DNA from: JBMOPD01 sp049323615
Lineage (GTDB): Bacteria > Bacillota > Desulfotomaculia > Desulfotomaculales > Desulfocucumaceae
Direction of reading: 5' to 3'
NCBI GenBank assembly: GCA_049323615.1
Contig: JBMOPD010000026.1
Coordinates: forward strand, 6,904 to 70,903
Length of the DNA stretch: 64,000 nt
A program made the position numbers and the translations under genes. Positions 8,400-15,549 of this stretch are shown one piece after another (the stretch's first letter is position 1; the number at the start of each line of letters is the position of its first letter). Below the pieces are notes generated by a model that worked only from the letters and a program-made list of their open reading frames with translations, had not been told where the DNA came from and did not search any database.

Positions 8400-8892
8400 G
8401 GTGTTGCCGAACGTTATTACCGGGGCGAACCTGGTTTTAGGCATGTTTGCCATTGTTTATGCCATGGAGGGTAAATATGTCACCGGGGCCGTGATGATCC
8501 TGGCTGCAGCCCTGCTGGACAGGCTTGACGGAAAACTGGCCAGAAAAATGGGGATCAGCTCGGAATTCGGCAAGGAACTGGATTCCCTGGCCGATCTGGT
8601 CTCCTTCGGGGTGGCCCCGGCGATTATGGTATATCTTTGGAAGCTTAATACTTTGGGCCTGCCCGGCCTGCTGGTAATTATTTCATTTGTACTATGCGGG
8701 GCGCTGCGCCTGGCCAGGTTTAATATAATGAACATAACCGGGTATTTTTTAGGGGTGCCCATCACCATTGCCGGATCACTGGTGGCCATCATAGTCCTGG
8801 CCGCCGGCAGGGCCCCTGTTTTGATCACCGCGGCGCTGGTGTTTATCCTGGCGGGATTTATGATCAGCACTATTAAATTACCGAAGTTTTAA
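8389..8892 (+). CDS. pssA: CDP-diacylglycerol-serine O-phosphatidyltransferase
   Basis: An integral membrane enzyme that makes phosphatidylserine from CDP-diacylglycerol and serine. The CDP-alcohol phosphotransferase signature D-x2-DG-x2-AR-x8-G-x3-D-x3-D is complete: DRLDGKLAR, then FGKELDSLADL. Five to six hydrophobic segments fill the 167 residues. The gene overlaps the end of psd by 11 bases and is followed by a short space before the spoVM-like gene. The product of this reaction is the substrate of the upstream gene. Length and motifs match the Bacillus-type PssA, so phosphatidylglycerophosphate synthase is unlikely. Confidence 0.95.
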   Translation: MRIEVLPNVITGANLVLGMFAIVYAMEGKYVTGAVMILAAALLDRLDGKLARKMGISSEFGKELDSLADLVSFGVAPAIMVYLWKLNTLGLPGLLVIISFVLCGALRLARFNIMNITGYFLGVPITIAGSLVAIIVLAAGRAPVLITAALVFILAGFMISTIKLPKF

Positions 8893-8964
8893 TGGGAAAC
8901 TGTCACAATTTCACCCCTGCCCGAATATTATATAAGGAAGGAAATGATAAGGGGTGAGTGCCAC

Positions 8965-9030
8965 TTGCGGGTTTATTTCGTGAGGTTGCCGTCATTTATA
9001 AGGAGTCTGCTGTTGAAAGTATGGAAATAG
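8965..9030 (+). CDS. spoVM: SpoVM-like sporulation peptide, 21 codons
   Basis: A very short gene with a TTG start and AAGGGG (8949-8954) 10 bases upstream. The peptide begins MRVYFVRLPSFI. B. subtilis SpoVM begins MKFYTIKLPKFLGGIVRAML; Tyr4, Leu8, the key Pro9 and Phe11 coincide, with basic residues at the same places. SpoVM is an amphipathic helix that marks the outer forespore membrane by its curvature and anchors SpoIVA for coat assembly. This copy is shorter than the usual 26 residues and lacks the GG pair after residue 12. A strong terminator follows 18 bases later, as expected for a small single-gene transcript. Confidence 0.65.
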   Translation: MRVYFVRLPSFIRSLLLKVWK

Positions 9031-9047
9031 ATGACATGACAAGCGAA

Positions 9048-9083
9048 GGACAGGTTGACAACGAACCTGTCCCTTGTTTTTTT
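9048..9083 (+). terminator. Intrinsic terminator after the spoVM-like gene
   Basis: GGACAGGTT (9048-9056) pairs with AACCTGTCC (9064-9072), followed by CTTG and a run of seven T's. Confidence 0.85.
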
Positions 9084-9116
9084 ACGGGCTCTTTCAGGGA
9101 ATAGAGGGCCCGGAAT

Positions 9117-9515
9117 TTAAAGCAAAACCCCGGCGATGCCTCCCAGGGACCCTCCGACAAGACAGATGAAAAACTTCTGGATTAGCGGAATGAAGGCAAC
9201 CCCGGCGGGCAGGAAGACCCCCATCAGAATCCAGATTAAAAAGAATATTACAATACCCACGCCCAGGCCGTGGAAAAGGCCTTTGGCGCCGGACTGTCTG
9301 GAGGCCGAAAAACCTCCGCAGAATACGCTGACCAGGAGAATGATTGAGGCAATCAGAGGCAGGGTTGATTCCATCAGTCCGGTGAAATGGTATATTATTC
9401 CCAGGAATAAGATGCCGATCAGTGATACAATTACGGCCATGGCGCTTCCTCTGAAAATGGCCGGAAGATACAGGGCGGGCCGGCTGGGACTGGGGCCTGG
9501 ACTCTTAAAAGCCAT
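9117..9515 (-). CDS. TIGR04086-type small membrane protein
   Basis: A 132-residue integral membrane protein with four hydrophobic segments and glycine-rich turns (FCGGFSASRQSG, CLVGGSLGGIAG). These resemble the Firmicute TIGR04086 (YrzE-like) family of unknown function. The start is set at ATG 9515, preceded by GGAGGTG and a 6-base spacer on the minus strand. A frame extending 16 codons upstream lacks this support. The N-terminus MAFKSPGPSPSRP is proline-rich and likely cytoplasmic. The gene is divergent from the radical SAM gene at 9680. Confidence 0.75.
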   Translation of the reverse strand: MAFKSPGPSPSRPALYLPAIFRGSAMAVIVSLIGILFLGIIYHFTGLMESTLPLIASIILLVSVFCGGFSASRQSGAKGLFHGLGVGIVIFFLIWILMGVFLPAGVAFIPLIQKFFICLVGGSLGGIAGVLL

Positions 9516-9679
9516 ATCATACACCTCCAGGAACTTTATACCATAAATGTATTGCCCAGGCATTTCAATTATGACAGCTTTGGGGTGATCATTTTTTAGT
9601 CAGCCATTTGAAAAGTTTGTGGTATTATTATTTAGGGATTAAAGAGGTATTGACAAAGGCCCGGAAGGGAGAATATTTT

Positions 9680-10270
9680 TTGAAAGACTTCATTTTAACA
9701 TACACTATAGATGACAGGCTTTACCTGAACGTCACCAACCGCTGCACCAACAACTGCGCATTCTGCATCAGAAAAAAACAGGGTGTGGGATATAACCTCT
9801 GGCTTGAGCGGGAGCCGGAAGCGGAAGAGGTGATCGGCTTCCTGGGGGATTTAAAACCCTACAGCGAAATTGTATTCTGCGGCTACGGCGAGCCGCTGAT
9901 CCGGATGGACCTGGTAAAACAGGTGGCCGGCCATATAAAAAGAGAACACGGCAAAATTATCAGGGTTAATACAAACGGCCATGCCGACCTGATCCACGGA
10001 CCGGGAAGCGCCGGGAGTCTCAGGGGACTGGTGGACAGGATTAATGTCAGCCTGAATGCCCACAGCAGCGCCAGCTACATGGAAATATGCCGGCCCGCCT
10101 TCGGGCAGGGGACCTATGAAGCGGTGATCCGGTTCGCGGAAAGTTGTATCGGGCTGATTCCGGCCGTTACCCTGTCGGTTGTGCAGTGGCCCGGTGTGGA
10201 TGTTGAGCAGTGCCGGGAAATAGCCAAAGGCCTGGGGGCCGATTTCCGCCTCAGGCCGTATAGCAATTAG
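9680..10270 (+). CDS. Radical SAM protein, TatD-associated type
   Basis: A radical S-adenosylmethionine protein. RCTNNCAFCIR (C22, C26, C29) is the CxxxCxxC cluster motif, and YLNVTNRCTNNC resembles the small family found beside or fused to TatD nucleases (TIGR04038). The start is placed at TTG 9680 because GGAAGGGAGA (9663-9672) precedes it by 7 bases; the frame is open to a TTG at 9608 without such a site. The length is about 196 residues, with no extra C-terminal Fe-S domain. No tatD gene is present next to it here. The substrate is unknown. Confidence 0.75.
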   Translation: MKDFILTYTIDDRLYLNVTNRCTNNCAFCIRKKQGVGYNLWLEREPEAEEVIGFLGDLKPYSEIVFCGYGEPLIRMDLVKQVAGHIKREHGKIIRVNTNGHADLIHGPGSAGSLRGLVDRINVSLNAHSSASYMEICRPAFGQGTYEAVIRFAESCIGLIPAVTLSVVQWPGVDVEQCREIAKGLGADFRLRPYSN

Positions 10271-10275
10271 CTGAC

Positions 10276-10293
10276 CCCCAATCTCCAATCCCT
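10276..10293. repeat. Heptamer repeat, CCCAATC family
   Basis: CCCCAAT and CTCCAAT are spaced by 7 bases between the radical SAM gene and the regulator. The segment is close to the reverse complement of the array at 50720-50761. Confidence 0.6.
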
Positions 10294-10303
10294 GCTTAGC
10301 AAG

Positions 10304-10996
10304 GTGGTGTGCAAACTGTCCGATTACTTTGCCTATCTCAGGAAAATACCTCTTTTTTCCTACCTGGACGACCGGCAGCTGACCGAAATTGACGGGCTGA
10401 TCATGGAGCGAAGCTACCAGAAAGGAAGAATTATTTTTGTGGAGGGAGAACCGGGCGAGGCGGTATTCTTTCTGAAAACCGGCCGGGTGAAGATATCCAA
10501 GCAGGCGGAGGACGGCCGGGAGCAGATACTGCACTTTATTCATCCGGGGGAGATATTCGCCGAGGTTGTGCTGTTTGACGGCGGCCCCTACCCGGCCACC
10601 GCCGAGGCCGTGGAAGATTCAAAAATGGGGCTGATCAGGAACACGGACATGGAGAGGATCACCCTGTCCAACCCGGGCATAGCCCTGGGGATGCTGAAGA
10701 TAATGTCCAGGCGTCTGCGGATGGCGCAGAGACAGATTAACGAGCTGGCGCTGATGGACACATCCAGGCGTTTGGCCAGCACGCTGCTTTTTCTGGCGGC
10801 CGAACAGGGGGTTGCCTGTGAGCGCGGCACGGCCATCGACATGTCCCTGACCAACCAGGACCTGGCCAGCATGATCGGGACCTCCAGGGAAACGGCCAAC
10901 AGGATATTGAGCGACATGCGCAGGCAAAAAGCGATACAGGTAGATAAGAAACAGATTATTATTACGGATATGAAGAGGCTCAAATCCTGGCTATAA
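10304..10996 (+). CDS. Crp/Fnr-family transcriptional regulator
   Basis: A 230-residue regulator. The N-terminal cyclic-nucleotide-binding-like beta-roll (about residues 15-130, GEPGEAVFFLKTGRVKI) is followed by a Crp-type winged helix-turn-helix (about 160-225, TNQDLASMIGTSRETANRIL). Only two cysteines are present, at C3 and in the GVACERG segment, so no FNR-type Fe-S cluster is expected. Small-molecule or redox sensing by another route is more likely. GTG starts at 10304 and 10307 are both possible. The target genes are not evident. The gene lies alone between a heptamer repeat and the cyclotransferase-like gene. Confidence 0.88.
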   Translation: MVCKLSDYFAYLRKIPLFSYLDDRQLTEIDGLIMERSYQKGRIIFVEGEPGEAVFFLKTGRVKISKQAEDGREQILHFIHPGEIFAEVVLFDGGPYPATAEAVEDSKMGLIRNTDMERITLSNPGIALGMLKIMSRRLRMAQRQINELALMDTSRRLASTLLFLAAEQGVACERGTAIDMSLTNQDLASMIGTSRETANRILSDMRRQKAIQVDKKQIIITDMKRLKSWL

Positions 10997-11022
10997 TCTG
11001 TATTAAGGGGGTAACTTGCCTG

Positions 11023-11751
11023 ATGAAATTTTCCTCCCTGCCGGATAATGAAACCGCCGTTCTCGGGATGATCAGGGACGCCGACCATGCCCCGGCCTAT
11101 GATTCGATTTTAAAGCGATCCGGAATCTCCGCCGACCTGCTGGACGGTATAATCAGCAGGCTGATTGATGAAAAAACAATTACCTCCTTCCCGGAGGATG
11201 CGGCCAAAAAGAGGGAACAGCGAAGGTATCTGACCGTGGTGGAAATGAGGGAGGCCGTTGAAAAAAGAGTGGCCGATCATCTCTGGGAGCTGTCTGCCGG
11301 AGGCCGGCTGTATTTTGCCTATGGTTCCGATCTGGATCCGGAGGAAATGTACACCAGGCGGTGCCCGGGCAGCCGGTTCCTTTGCCGGGGGCGCCTGGAG
11401 GGTTTTGGCCTCACCTTTGATCAATACCTGGAGGAATGGCAGGGAACGGTGGCCAGTATAAAATTTTCAGAGGCTGAGAGTAGTGTCTGGGGGGTGCTTT
11501 ATTGCATTAAACCCGAAGACTGGCAGAAGCTGGATGAATTTGAAGATGTGCCCCGCCATAACAGAAGGGTAAGGGTGCCGGTGCATACGGCCTATGGGCT
11601 GTTTTGCGCCGAGTGCTACCAGTCCGTCCCCGGGGATAAGCGCCTGCCCTCAAAGAGGTATATAGGCAAAATAATCAGGGGCGCGGAATTTTTCGGCCTC
11701 CCGCAGAAATATATCCGCCTGGTCAAATCCCTGCCCGTCAACCCGGAGTAA
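11023..11751 (+). CDS. Gamma-glutamylcyclotransferase-like protein with N-terminal extension
   Basis: A 242-residue protein. The C-terminal part (about residues 95-225) is a GGCT/AIG2-like fold: YFAYGSDL at 98-104, WGVLYCIKPEDWQKLDEFE, then a conserved arginine-rich strand. In the family these proteins cleave gamma-glutamyl amides or act on related cyclic amides. The usual YGSN is YGSD here and the usual EG after LDxx is ED. The N-terminal 70 residues look like a winged helix (LPDNETAVLGMIRDA and DLLDGIISRLIDE), which is not part of normal GGCT proteins. The substrate is unknown. The next gene starts 13 bases after the stop, so both are probably one operon. Confidence 0.72.
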   Translation: MKFSSLPDNETAVLGMIRDADHAPAYDSILKRSGISADLLDGIISRLIDEKTITSFPEDAAKKREQRRYLTVVEMREAVEKRVADHLWELSAGGRLYFAYGSDLDPEEMYTRRCPGSRFLCRGRLEGFGLTFDQYLEEWQGTVASIKFSEAESSVWGVLYCIKPEDWQKLDEFEDVPRHNRRVRVPVHTAYGLFCAECYQSVPGDKRLPSKRYIGKIIRGAEFFGLPQKYIRLVKSLPVNPE

Positions 11752-11764
11752 AGGAGGGGATTAT

Positions 11765-12547
11765 GTGAGGGAAAGGCTTTTTTCGGTTATCAAAAGGGCC
11801 GTCGAAAGATCCGGCCTGCCGTATTTCAGGGAACCCCTGCTGGGCACAGCCCCCGCCGGCGACAGCTGCCTCAGGCAATTAAAGGAGATAGTGCACCCGG
11901 ACCACCTGCTGCCGGAAGACATTTTACCCGGGGCCCGGGCAGTTGTGGCCTATTTTCTTCCTTTTAAAAGCTACGTGGTGGAAGGAAACAGGGGTGGGCG
12001 CCACGCCTCCAGGCTGTGGGCAGAGGTATATATCCAGACCAACCGCCTGCTCACCGGGATCGCCGGGGAAATAGAAACCGAGCTGGCCAGGGAAGGTTTT
12101 AAATGCGCATGGGAAAAGCCGACGCACAATTTTGACTCCGACCTTCTGGTGTCGTACTGGTCCCACAAGCATGTGGCCTTTGCCTGCGGAATAGGCCGCT
12201 TCGGCAGGAATCACCTGCTCATTACCGAAAGGGGCTGTGCCGGAAGGATTGGGTCCCTGGTTACCGACTGGGACCCGGGAATACCTTCCGGTGACGGAGA
12301 AATAATCCCCTTTTATGAATGTCCCCCAAAATGCAATTACTGTTTCAAGTCTTGTCCCGCCGGGGCGCTGCAGGATGACGGCCTGGACAAAAGGAAATGT
12401 TACCTCATGCTGCTGGAAAATGACCGGTTGTACCCGGACCTGGGGCTGTGTGACGTTTGCGGAAAGTGTTCCACGGGTCCCTGCGGCCTCTCATCTCTCA
12501 TCCGGGGCCGGCGGGGTGGTCAAAATCCCACCTGCCGTCAAGGTTGA
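11765..12547 (+). CDS. QueG-like 4Fe-4S protein
   Basis: A 260-residue iron-sulfur protein resembling epoxyqueuosine reductase and related Fe-S corrinoid proteins. It contains FACGIGRFGRNHLLITERGC, then CPPKCNYCFKSCPAGAL and CDVCGKCSTGPC, two cysteine clusters for 4Fe-4S binding. It lacks the C-terminal HEAT region of full QueG (about 380 residues), so true queuosine activity is doubtful even though queuosine genes follow 600 bases later. The GTG start at 11765 follows AAGGAGGGG. The last 17 codons after the cluster (SSLIRGRRGG onward) look unlike the family and overlap the reverse gene 12498-12683. A late frameshift or a relaxed C-terminus is possible. Confidence 0.75.
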   Translation: MRERLFSVIKRAVERSGLPYFREPLLGTAPAGDSCLRQLKEIVHPDHLLPEDILPGARAVVAYFLPFKSYVVEGNRGGRHASRLWAEVYIQTNRLLTGIAGEIETELAREGFKCAWEKPTHNFDSDLLVSYWSHKHVAFACGIGRFGRNHLLITERGCAGRIGSLVTDWDPGIPSGDGEIIPFYECPPKCNYCFKSCPAGALQDDGLDKRKCYLMLLENDRLYPDLGLCDVCGKCSTGPCGLSSLIRGRRGGQNPTCRQG

Positions 12548-12683
12548 CCATGGTTGCCGAGCCGGTGGATTCCTCAACAAAAGCTTCCCCCCTGGCAAAG
12601 TCGGGGTCGGTTTTAGTTCTCCTGCTCAACTTTTTTTCGATTAAGATTTCTTTGTTGTTCGCCGGTTTATTTTTTTTTGCCAT
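12498..12683 (-). CDS. Small hydrophilic hypothetical protein, 61 aa
   Basis: An unrecognised basic, highly charged protein (MAKKNKPANNKE at the start, GRWDFDHPAG near the end). It is supported mainly by a good ribosome binding site: GGGAGGA lies 8 bases before the ATG on the minus strand. Its 3' end overlaps 50 bases of the convergent QueG-like gene. The composition is reminiscent of small spore-associated proteins, but no known motif is present, so that remains a guess. Confidence 0.55.
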   Translation of the reverse strand: MAKKNKPANNKEILIEKKLSRRTKTDPDFARGEAFVEESTGSATMVNLDGRWDFDHPAGPG

Positions 12684-12804
12684 TGATCTATTCCTCCCTG
12701 AAAAATAATGTTGTATACTATCACTTATATTTATACCCTCAATTCCTGTTATGATTTAATAAATGGGGAAAGAATAGATAAAAAATTGCAAAGGGGTGAA
12801 AATT

Positions 12805-13020
12805 GTGGCTGTCACCGAAGAAAACATAAGAGTACAGGGGATGTCCTGCAATCACTGCAGGATGGCTGTTGAAAAGGCGCTTAAGAACCTGCCCGGGGTT
12901 TCGGGCGCCGATGTGGACCTGGCCGGCGGAACGGTGCGGGTAACCTACGATCCCGGCTCGGTAAACCATGAAAAAATAGCCCGGGCAATTGACCATGCAG
13001 GGTATAAGGTAGTAGAATAA
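12805..13020 (+). CDS. Heavy-metal-associated (HMA) domain protein, CopZ-like
   Basis: A 71-residue ferredoxin-fold metallochaperone-like protein. GMSCNHC is the metal-binding MxCxxC motif, and PGVSGADVDL and GTVRVTYDPGSV follow the HMA pattern. Such proteins carry Cu(I) or other soft metals in the cytoplasm. The start is set at GTG 12805, 8 bases after AAGGGG (12791-12796); the GTG at 12796 overlaps that site. There is no P-type ATPase or CsoR regulator nearby, so the partner is unknown. Confidence 0.9.
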   Translation: MAVTEENIRVQGMSCNHCRMAVEKALKNLPGVSGADVDLAGGTVRVTYDPGSVNHEKIARAIDHAGYKVVE

Positions 13021-13034
13021 ATAGCCGGACAATT

Positions 13035-13069
13035 CAGTCGTATGTCGTCAGGCGTCAGACGTCGGTATT
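13035..13069. repeat. Heptamer repeat, GTCGTC/GCGTCAG family
   Basis: Units CAGTCGT, ATGTCGT, CAGGCGT, CAGACGT follow each other with period 7. The tract is largely complementary to the array at 13114-13162, so the pair can fold into one long imperfect hairpin. Confidence 0.7.
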
Positions 13070-13113
13070 GAGGAGTTTTTAACCAGAAGTCAAAAGCCAC
13101 GGTTACTGCTGCT

Positions 13114-13162
13114 GACGACTGACGACCGACGACCGACGACCGACGACCGACGACCGGCGACT
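13114..13162. repeat. Heptamer array, seven units of GACGACC
   Basis: Seven consecutive 7-base units: GACGACT, five exact GACGACC, GGCGACT. It ends 18 bases before the queD start, so it could influence queuosine operon expression. This is the cleanest heptamer array in the window. Confidence 0.9.
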
Positions 13163-13180
13163 GATTAGGGAGGCACGGTT

Positions 13181-13570
13181 TTGTTTGAACTGACGGTAAA
13201 AAGAAGGTTTGCCGCCGCCCATAAACTGGAGGGATACGGCGGCAAGTGCGCATCCCTGCACGGCCACACCTGGACGGTGGAAGTCAGGGTTAAGGGTGAG
13301 CGGCTTGACGAATGCGGGATGCTGGTTGATTTCATTATACTGAAAGATATAATTGACGGGATAATCCGTCAACTTGATCATACTTATCTCAATGAACTGG
13401 AATGCTTCAACGGCGCAGGCGGGAAAATAAACCCCACCGCAGAAAACCTGGCCGCGTACATTTACCGCCGGGTCGGGGAGGAACTGGCCAAAATTGCGCC
13501 CGGTGTGCTGCCCTGCGGTGTCAGGATATGGGAGTCACCGGACGCGTCGGCATTATACCTGGAGGATTGA
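13181..13570 (+). CDS. queD: 6-carboxy-5,6,7,8-tetrahydropterin synthase QueD
   Basis: The second step of preQ0 formation: 7,8-dihydroneopterin triphosphate is converted to 6-carboxytetrahydropterin. The zinc ligands H14, H27 and H29 (FAAAH, HGHTW) and the catalytic C23 (GKCASLHGH) are in place; DHTYLNE is also conserved. The length (129 aa) is usual. The TTG start is preceded by TAGGGAGG. It is the first gene of a compact operon with queC, a DUF366 gene, queE and folE. The heptamer array directly upstream leaves no room for a preQ1 riboswitch close to the start, and none is seen. Confidence 0.95.
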   Translation: MFELTVKRRFAAAHKLEGYGGKCASLHGHTWTVEVRVKGERLDECGMLVDFIILKDIIDGIIRQLDHTYLNELECFNGAGGKINPTAENLAAYIYRRVGEELAKIAPGVLPCGVRIWESPDASALYLED

Positions 13571-13572
13571 TT

Positions 13573-14226
13573 ATGTCCAGCATCGTTCTGCTTTCCGGGG
13601 GGCTGGACTCCACGGTGTCCCTGAGCCAGGCCCTGAGAGAGGGAGAAGTAAAGCTGTGCCTTACTTTTGACTACGGCCAGCGGGCGCGCCTGAAAGAAAT
13701 AAGTGCCGCTTCGGAAATCGCAAGTTATTACAGGCTGAAACACCGGGTTGTTGTATTGACTTTTTTGAAGGAAATAACCGGTACCGCCCTGGTCAACCCG
13801 GAAGCTGATGTTCCCGAGCCGGAAGACAGCCATTTTAACCGGCCTGAAAAAATGGAGGAGACCGCCAGGGCGGTATGGGTTCCCAACCGCAACGGCATTT
13901 TTATAAACATAGCCGCCGCCTTTGCCGAGTCCCTGGACTGCGGGCAAATTGTGACGGGTTTCAACGCCGAGGAGGCAAAAACCTTTCCGGACAACAGCAG
14001 GGACTTTCTGGCGGCTTCCAACGTGGCGCTGTCCTTTTCCACCCTGAAAAAGGTTAAGGTGCTGAGCTACACCCAGATGCTCGACAAGGTTGAAATTGTA
14101 AGGCTGGGCAAAAGGCTGGGAGCACCCCTCCAGCACGTATGGCCCTGCTACCACGGGGGAGACCAAATCTGCGGGCGCTGTGAGAGCTGCAAAAGGTATT
14201 TGCGGGCGCTACAAGGAGACAGGTGA
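13573..14226 (+). CDS. queC: 7-cyano-7-deazaguanine synthase QueC
   Basis: An ATP-dependent enzyme that turns 7-carboxy-7-deazaguanine and ammonia into preQ0. The PP-loop SGGLDS is at residues 8-13. The C-terminal zinc cluster (CYHGG, CGRCESC) is complete. The start is ATG at 13573, two bases after the queD stop. The frame is open further upstream, but that part only shadows queD. The length is 217 residues, as usual. The stop overlaps the GTG of the next gene. Confidence 0.95.
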   Translation: MSSIVLLSGGLDSTVSLSQALREGEVKLCLTFDYGQRARLKEISAASEIASYYRLKHRVVVLTFLKEITGTALVNPEADVPEPEDSHFNRPEKMEETARAVWVPNRNGIFINIAAAFAESLDCGQIVTGFNAEEAKTFPDNSRDFLAASNVALSFSTLKKVKVLSYTQMLDKVEIVRLGKRLGAPLQHVWPCYHGGDQICGRCESCKRYLRALQGDR

Positions 14227-14786
14227 TAAAAATGCATGTATACACCCATGAGCAGAAAATGACGTACACCGGGCACCAGCTCTCATCCCTCTGGGCCTAC
14301 AAAAACTTCGGCCTGCAGGGGGACAGCATAGTCTGCTTCAGGGGGCCGTGCCGGGTTGACACCTCCGAGATGGTGGATGTCGAGGACGTGCTGGGAGGCG
14401 CAAAAATATACGGGCCGGACATGCTTCATTTTATAGTTGAACACTTTGGGGAACAGCTTGAAAAGGGCGTGTTGAGGCAGAGGATTTTAATGGCGGTAAT
14501 AAAGGATGTGCTGGGCCACCCGCAAATGGTCAGAAGGGGAGACGACCTTTATCTTGGTGAAAAAAAGCTTTCCATATCAATAGCAACCGCATCACCGGTT
14601 TCGGTAATGATTCACGCGGCGCTGAACGTGGTTTCGGAAGGGACGCCGGTGGAAACGGTGGGGCTTTTTGATTTGGGGTATTCGGAAGATGATATTCTGG
14701 ATACCGGCAGTAAGGTATGTACCCTGTACAGAGAGGAAATGTCGTCCGTCCGGCTGGCCTGCTGCAAGGTAAGAGGTGTTTGGTAA
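14223..14786 (+). CDS. DUF366 family protein
   Basis: A 187-residue protein of a family without known function (DUF366). Conserved-looking parts are LSSLWAYKNFGLQGDSIVCFRGPCRV and MVDVEDV near the N-terminus, and FDLGYSEDDILDTGSKVC further on. The start is either GTG 14223, overlapping the queC stop, or ATG 14232, which has better spacing from AAGGAGA. It overlaps queE by 11 bases. The tight packing between queC and queE suggests a role tied to queuosine or deazaguanine metabolism. That is inferred from position only. Confidence 0.82.
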   Translation: MIKMHVYTHEQKMTYTGHQLSSLWAYKNFGLQGDSIVCFRGPCRVDTSEMVDVEDVLGGAKIYGPDMLHFIVEHFGEQLEKGVLRQRILMAVIKDVLGHPQMVRRGDDLYLGEKKLSISIATASPVSVMIHAALNVVSEGTPVETVGLFDLGYSEDDILDTGSKVCTLYREEMSSVRLACCKVRGVW

Positions 14787-15525
14787 ATTGGGTGCTTTTA
14801 TCCGTGAAATATTTTCTTCGGTGCAGGGTGAAGGGCCGTATATCGGCTGCAGGCAGGTTTTTGTAAGATTTGAAGGATGCAACCTTTCCTGCCGGTACTG
14901 TGACACCGGGCAGTCCGGAGAAAAAAAGACGTGCCGGGTGGAGGTGGCTCCCGGAAAGAGAGCCTTTATAGAGATAGAAACCCCGTTGTCTGCGCAAGAA
15001 GTAATAAAAACGGCGGCGGAACATTTTTTGCTCTCCCTGCACCATTCGGTCAGCATCACCGGGGGAGAGCCGCTGCTGCAGGCGGATTTTTTAAAGGAGC
15101 TGCTGCCCGGCCTTAAACGGCTGGGGACAGGCATATACCTTGAGACAAACGGCACCCTGCCGGAAAAACTGAGGCAGGTAATCGACCTGGTTGACATCAT
15201 ATCAATGGACATCAAGCTGCCCGGCACCGCCGGCTGTCCGCCGCTATGGGACGAACACACCCAATTTTTATCCATTGCCAGGGCTGCACGGGTATTTGTT
15301 AAAATAGTAGTTGACGATTTAAGCCCGGCGCCGGAGTTTGAAAGGGCGGTGGATCTGGTAGCCGGGGTTGGTACCGGGATTATGCTGGTGATTCAACCAA
15401 TGACACTGGACGGCAGGTGCGCGCTTTCGCCCGGCCGGGCACTGGAGTTTCAGGACATGGGGTTGAAGCGCCTGAAAGATGTCAGGATAATCCCCCAGGC
15501 CCATGTCATGATGAACCAGCTATAA
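14776..15525 (+). CDS. queE: 7-carboxy-7-deazaguanine synthase QueE
   Basis: A radical SAM enzyme that contracts 6-carboxytetrahydropterin to 7-carboxy-7-deazaguanine. CNLSCRYCDT (C35, C39, C42) is the CxxxCxxC cluster motif, and SVQGEGPYIG at 15-24 and ITGGEPLLQ are family hallmarks. The length (249 aa) fits the longer QueE forms with an insertion after the cluster. The GTG start at 14776 overlaps the preceding gene. Confidence 0.94.
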   Translation: MFGKLGAFIREIFSSVQGEGPYIGCRQVFVRFEGCNLSCRYCDTGQSGEKKTCRVEVAPGKRAFIEIETPLSAQEVIKTAAEHFLLSLHHSVSITGGEPLLQADFLKELLPGLKRLGTGIYLETNGTLPEKLRQVIDLVDIISMDIKLPGTAGCPPLWDEHTQFLSIARAARVFVKIVVDDLSPAPEFERAVDLVAGVGTGIMLVIQPMTLDGRCALSPGRALEFQDMGLKRLKDVRIIPQAHVMMNQL

Positions 15526-15549
15526 TTAGAGGGAGAAGGGAGGGGTGGG

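Noticed and set aside
13114..13162. Possible CRISPR array
   Set aside because: The units are 7 bases long with no spacers, so it is a simple tandem repeat.
13021..13180. preQ1 riboswitch before queD
   Set aside because: The region is heptamer repeat; no preQ1 aptamer-like stem-loop with A-rich tail was found.
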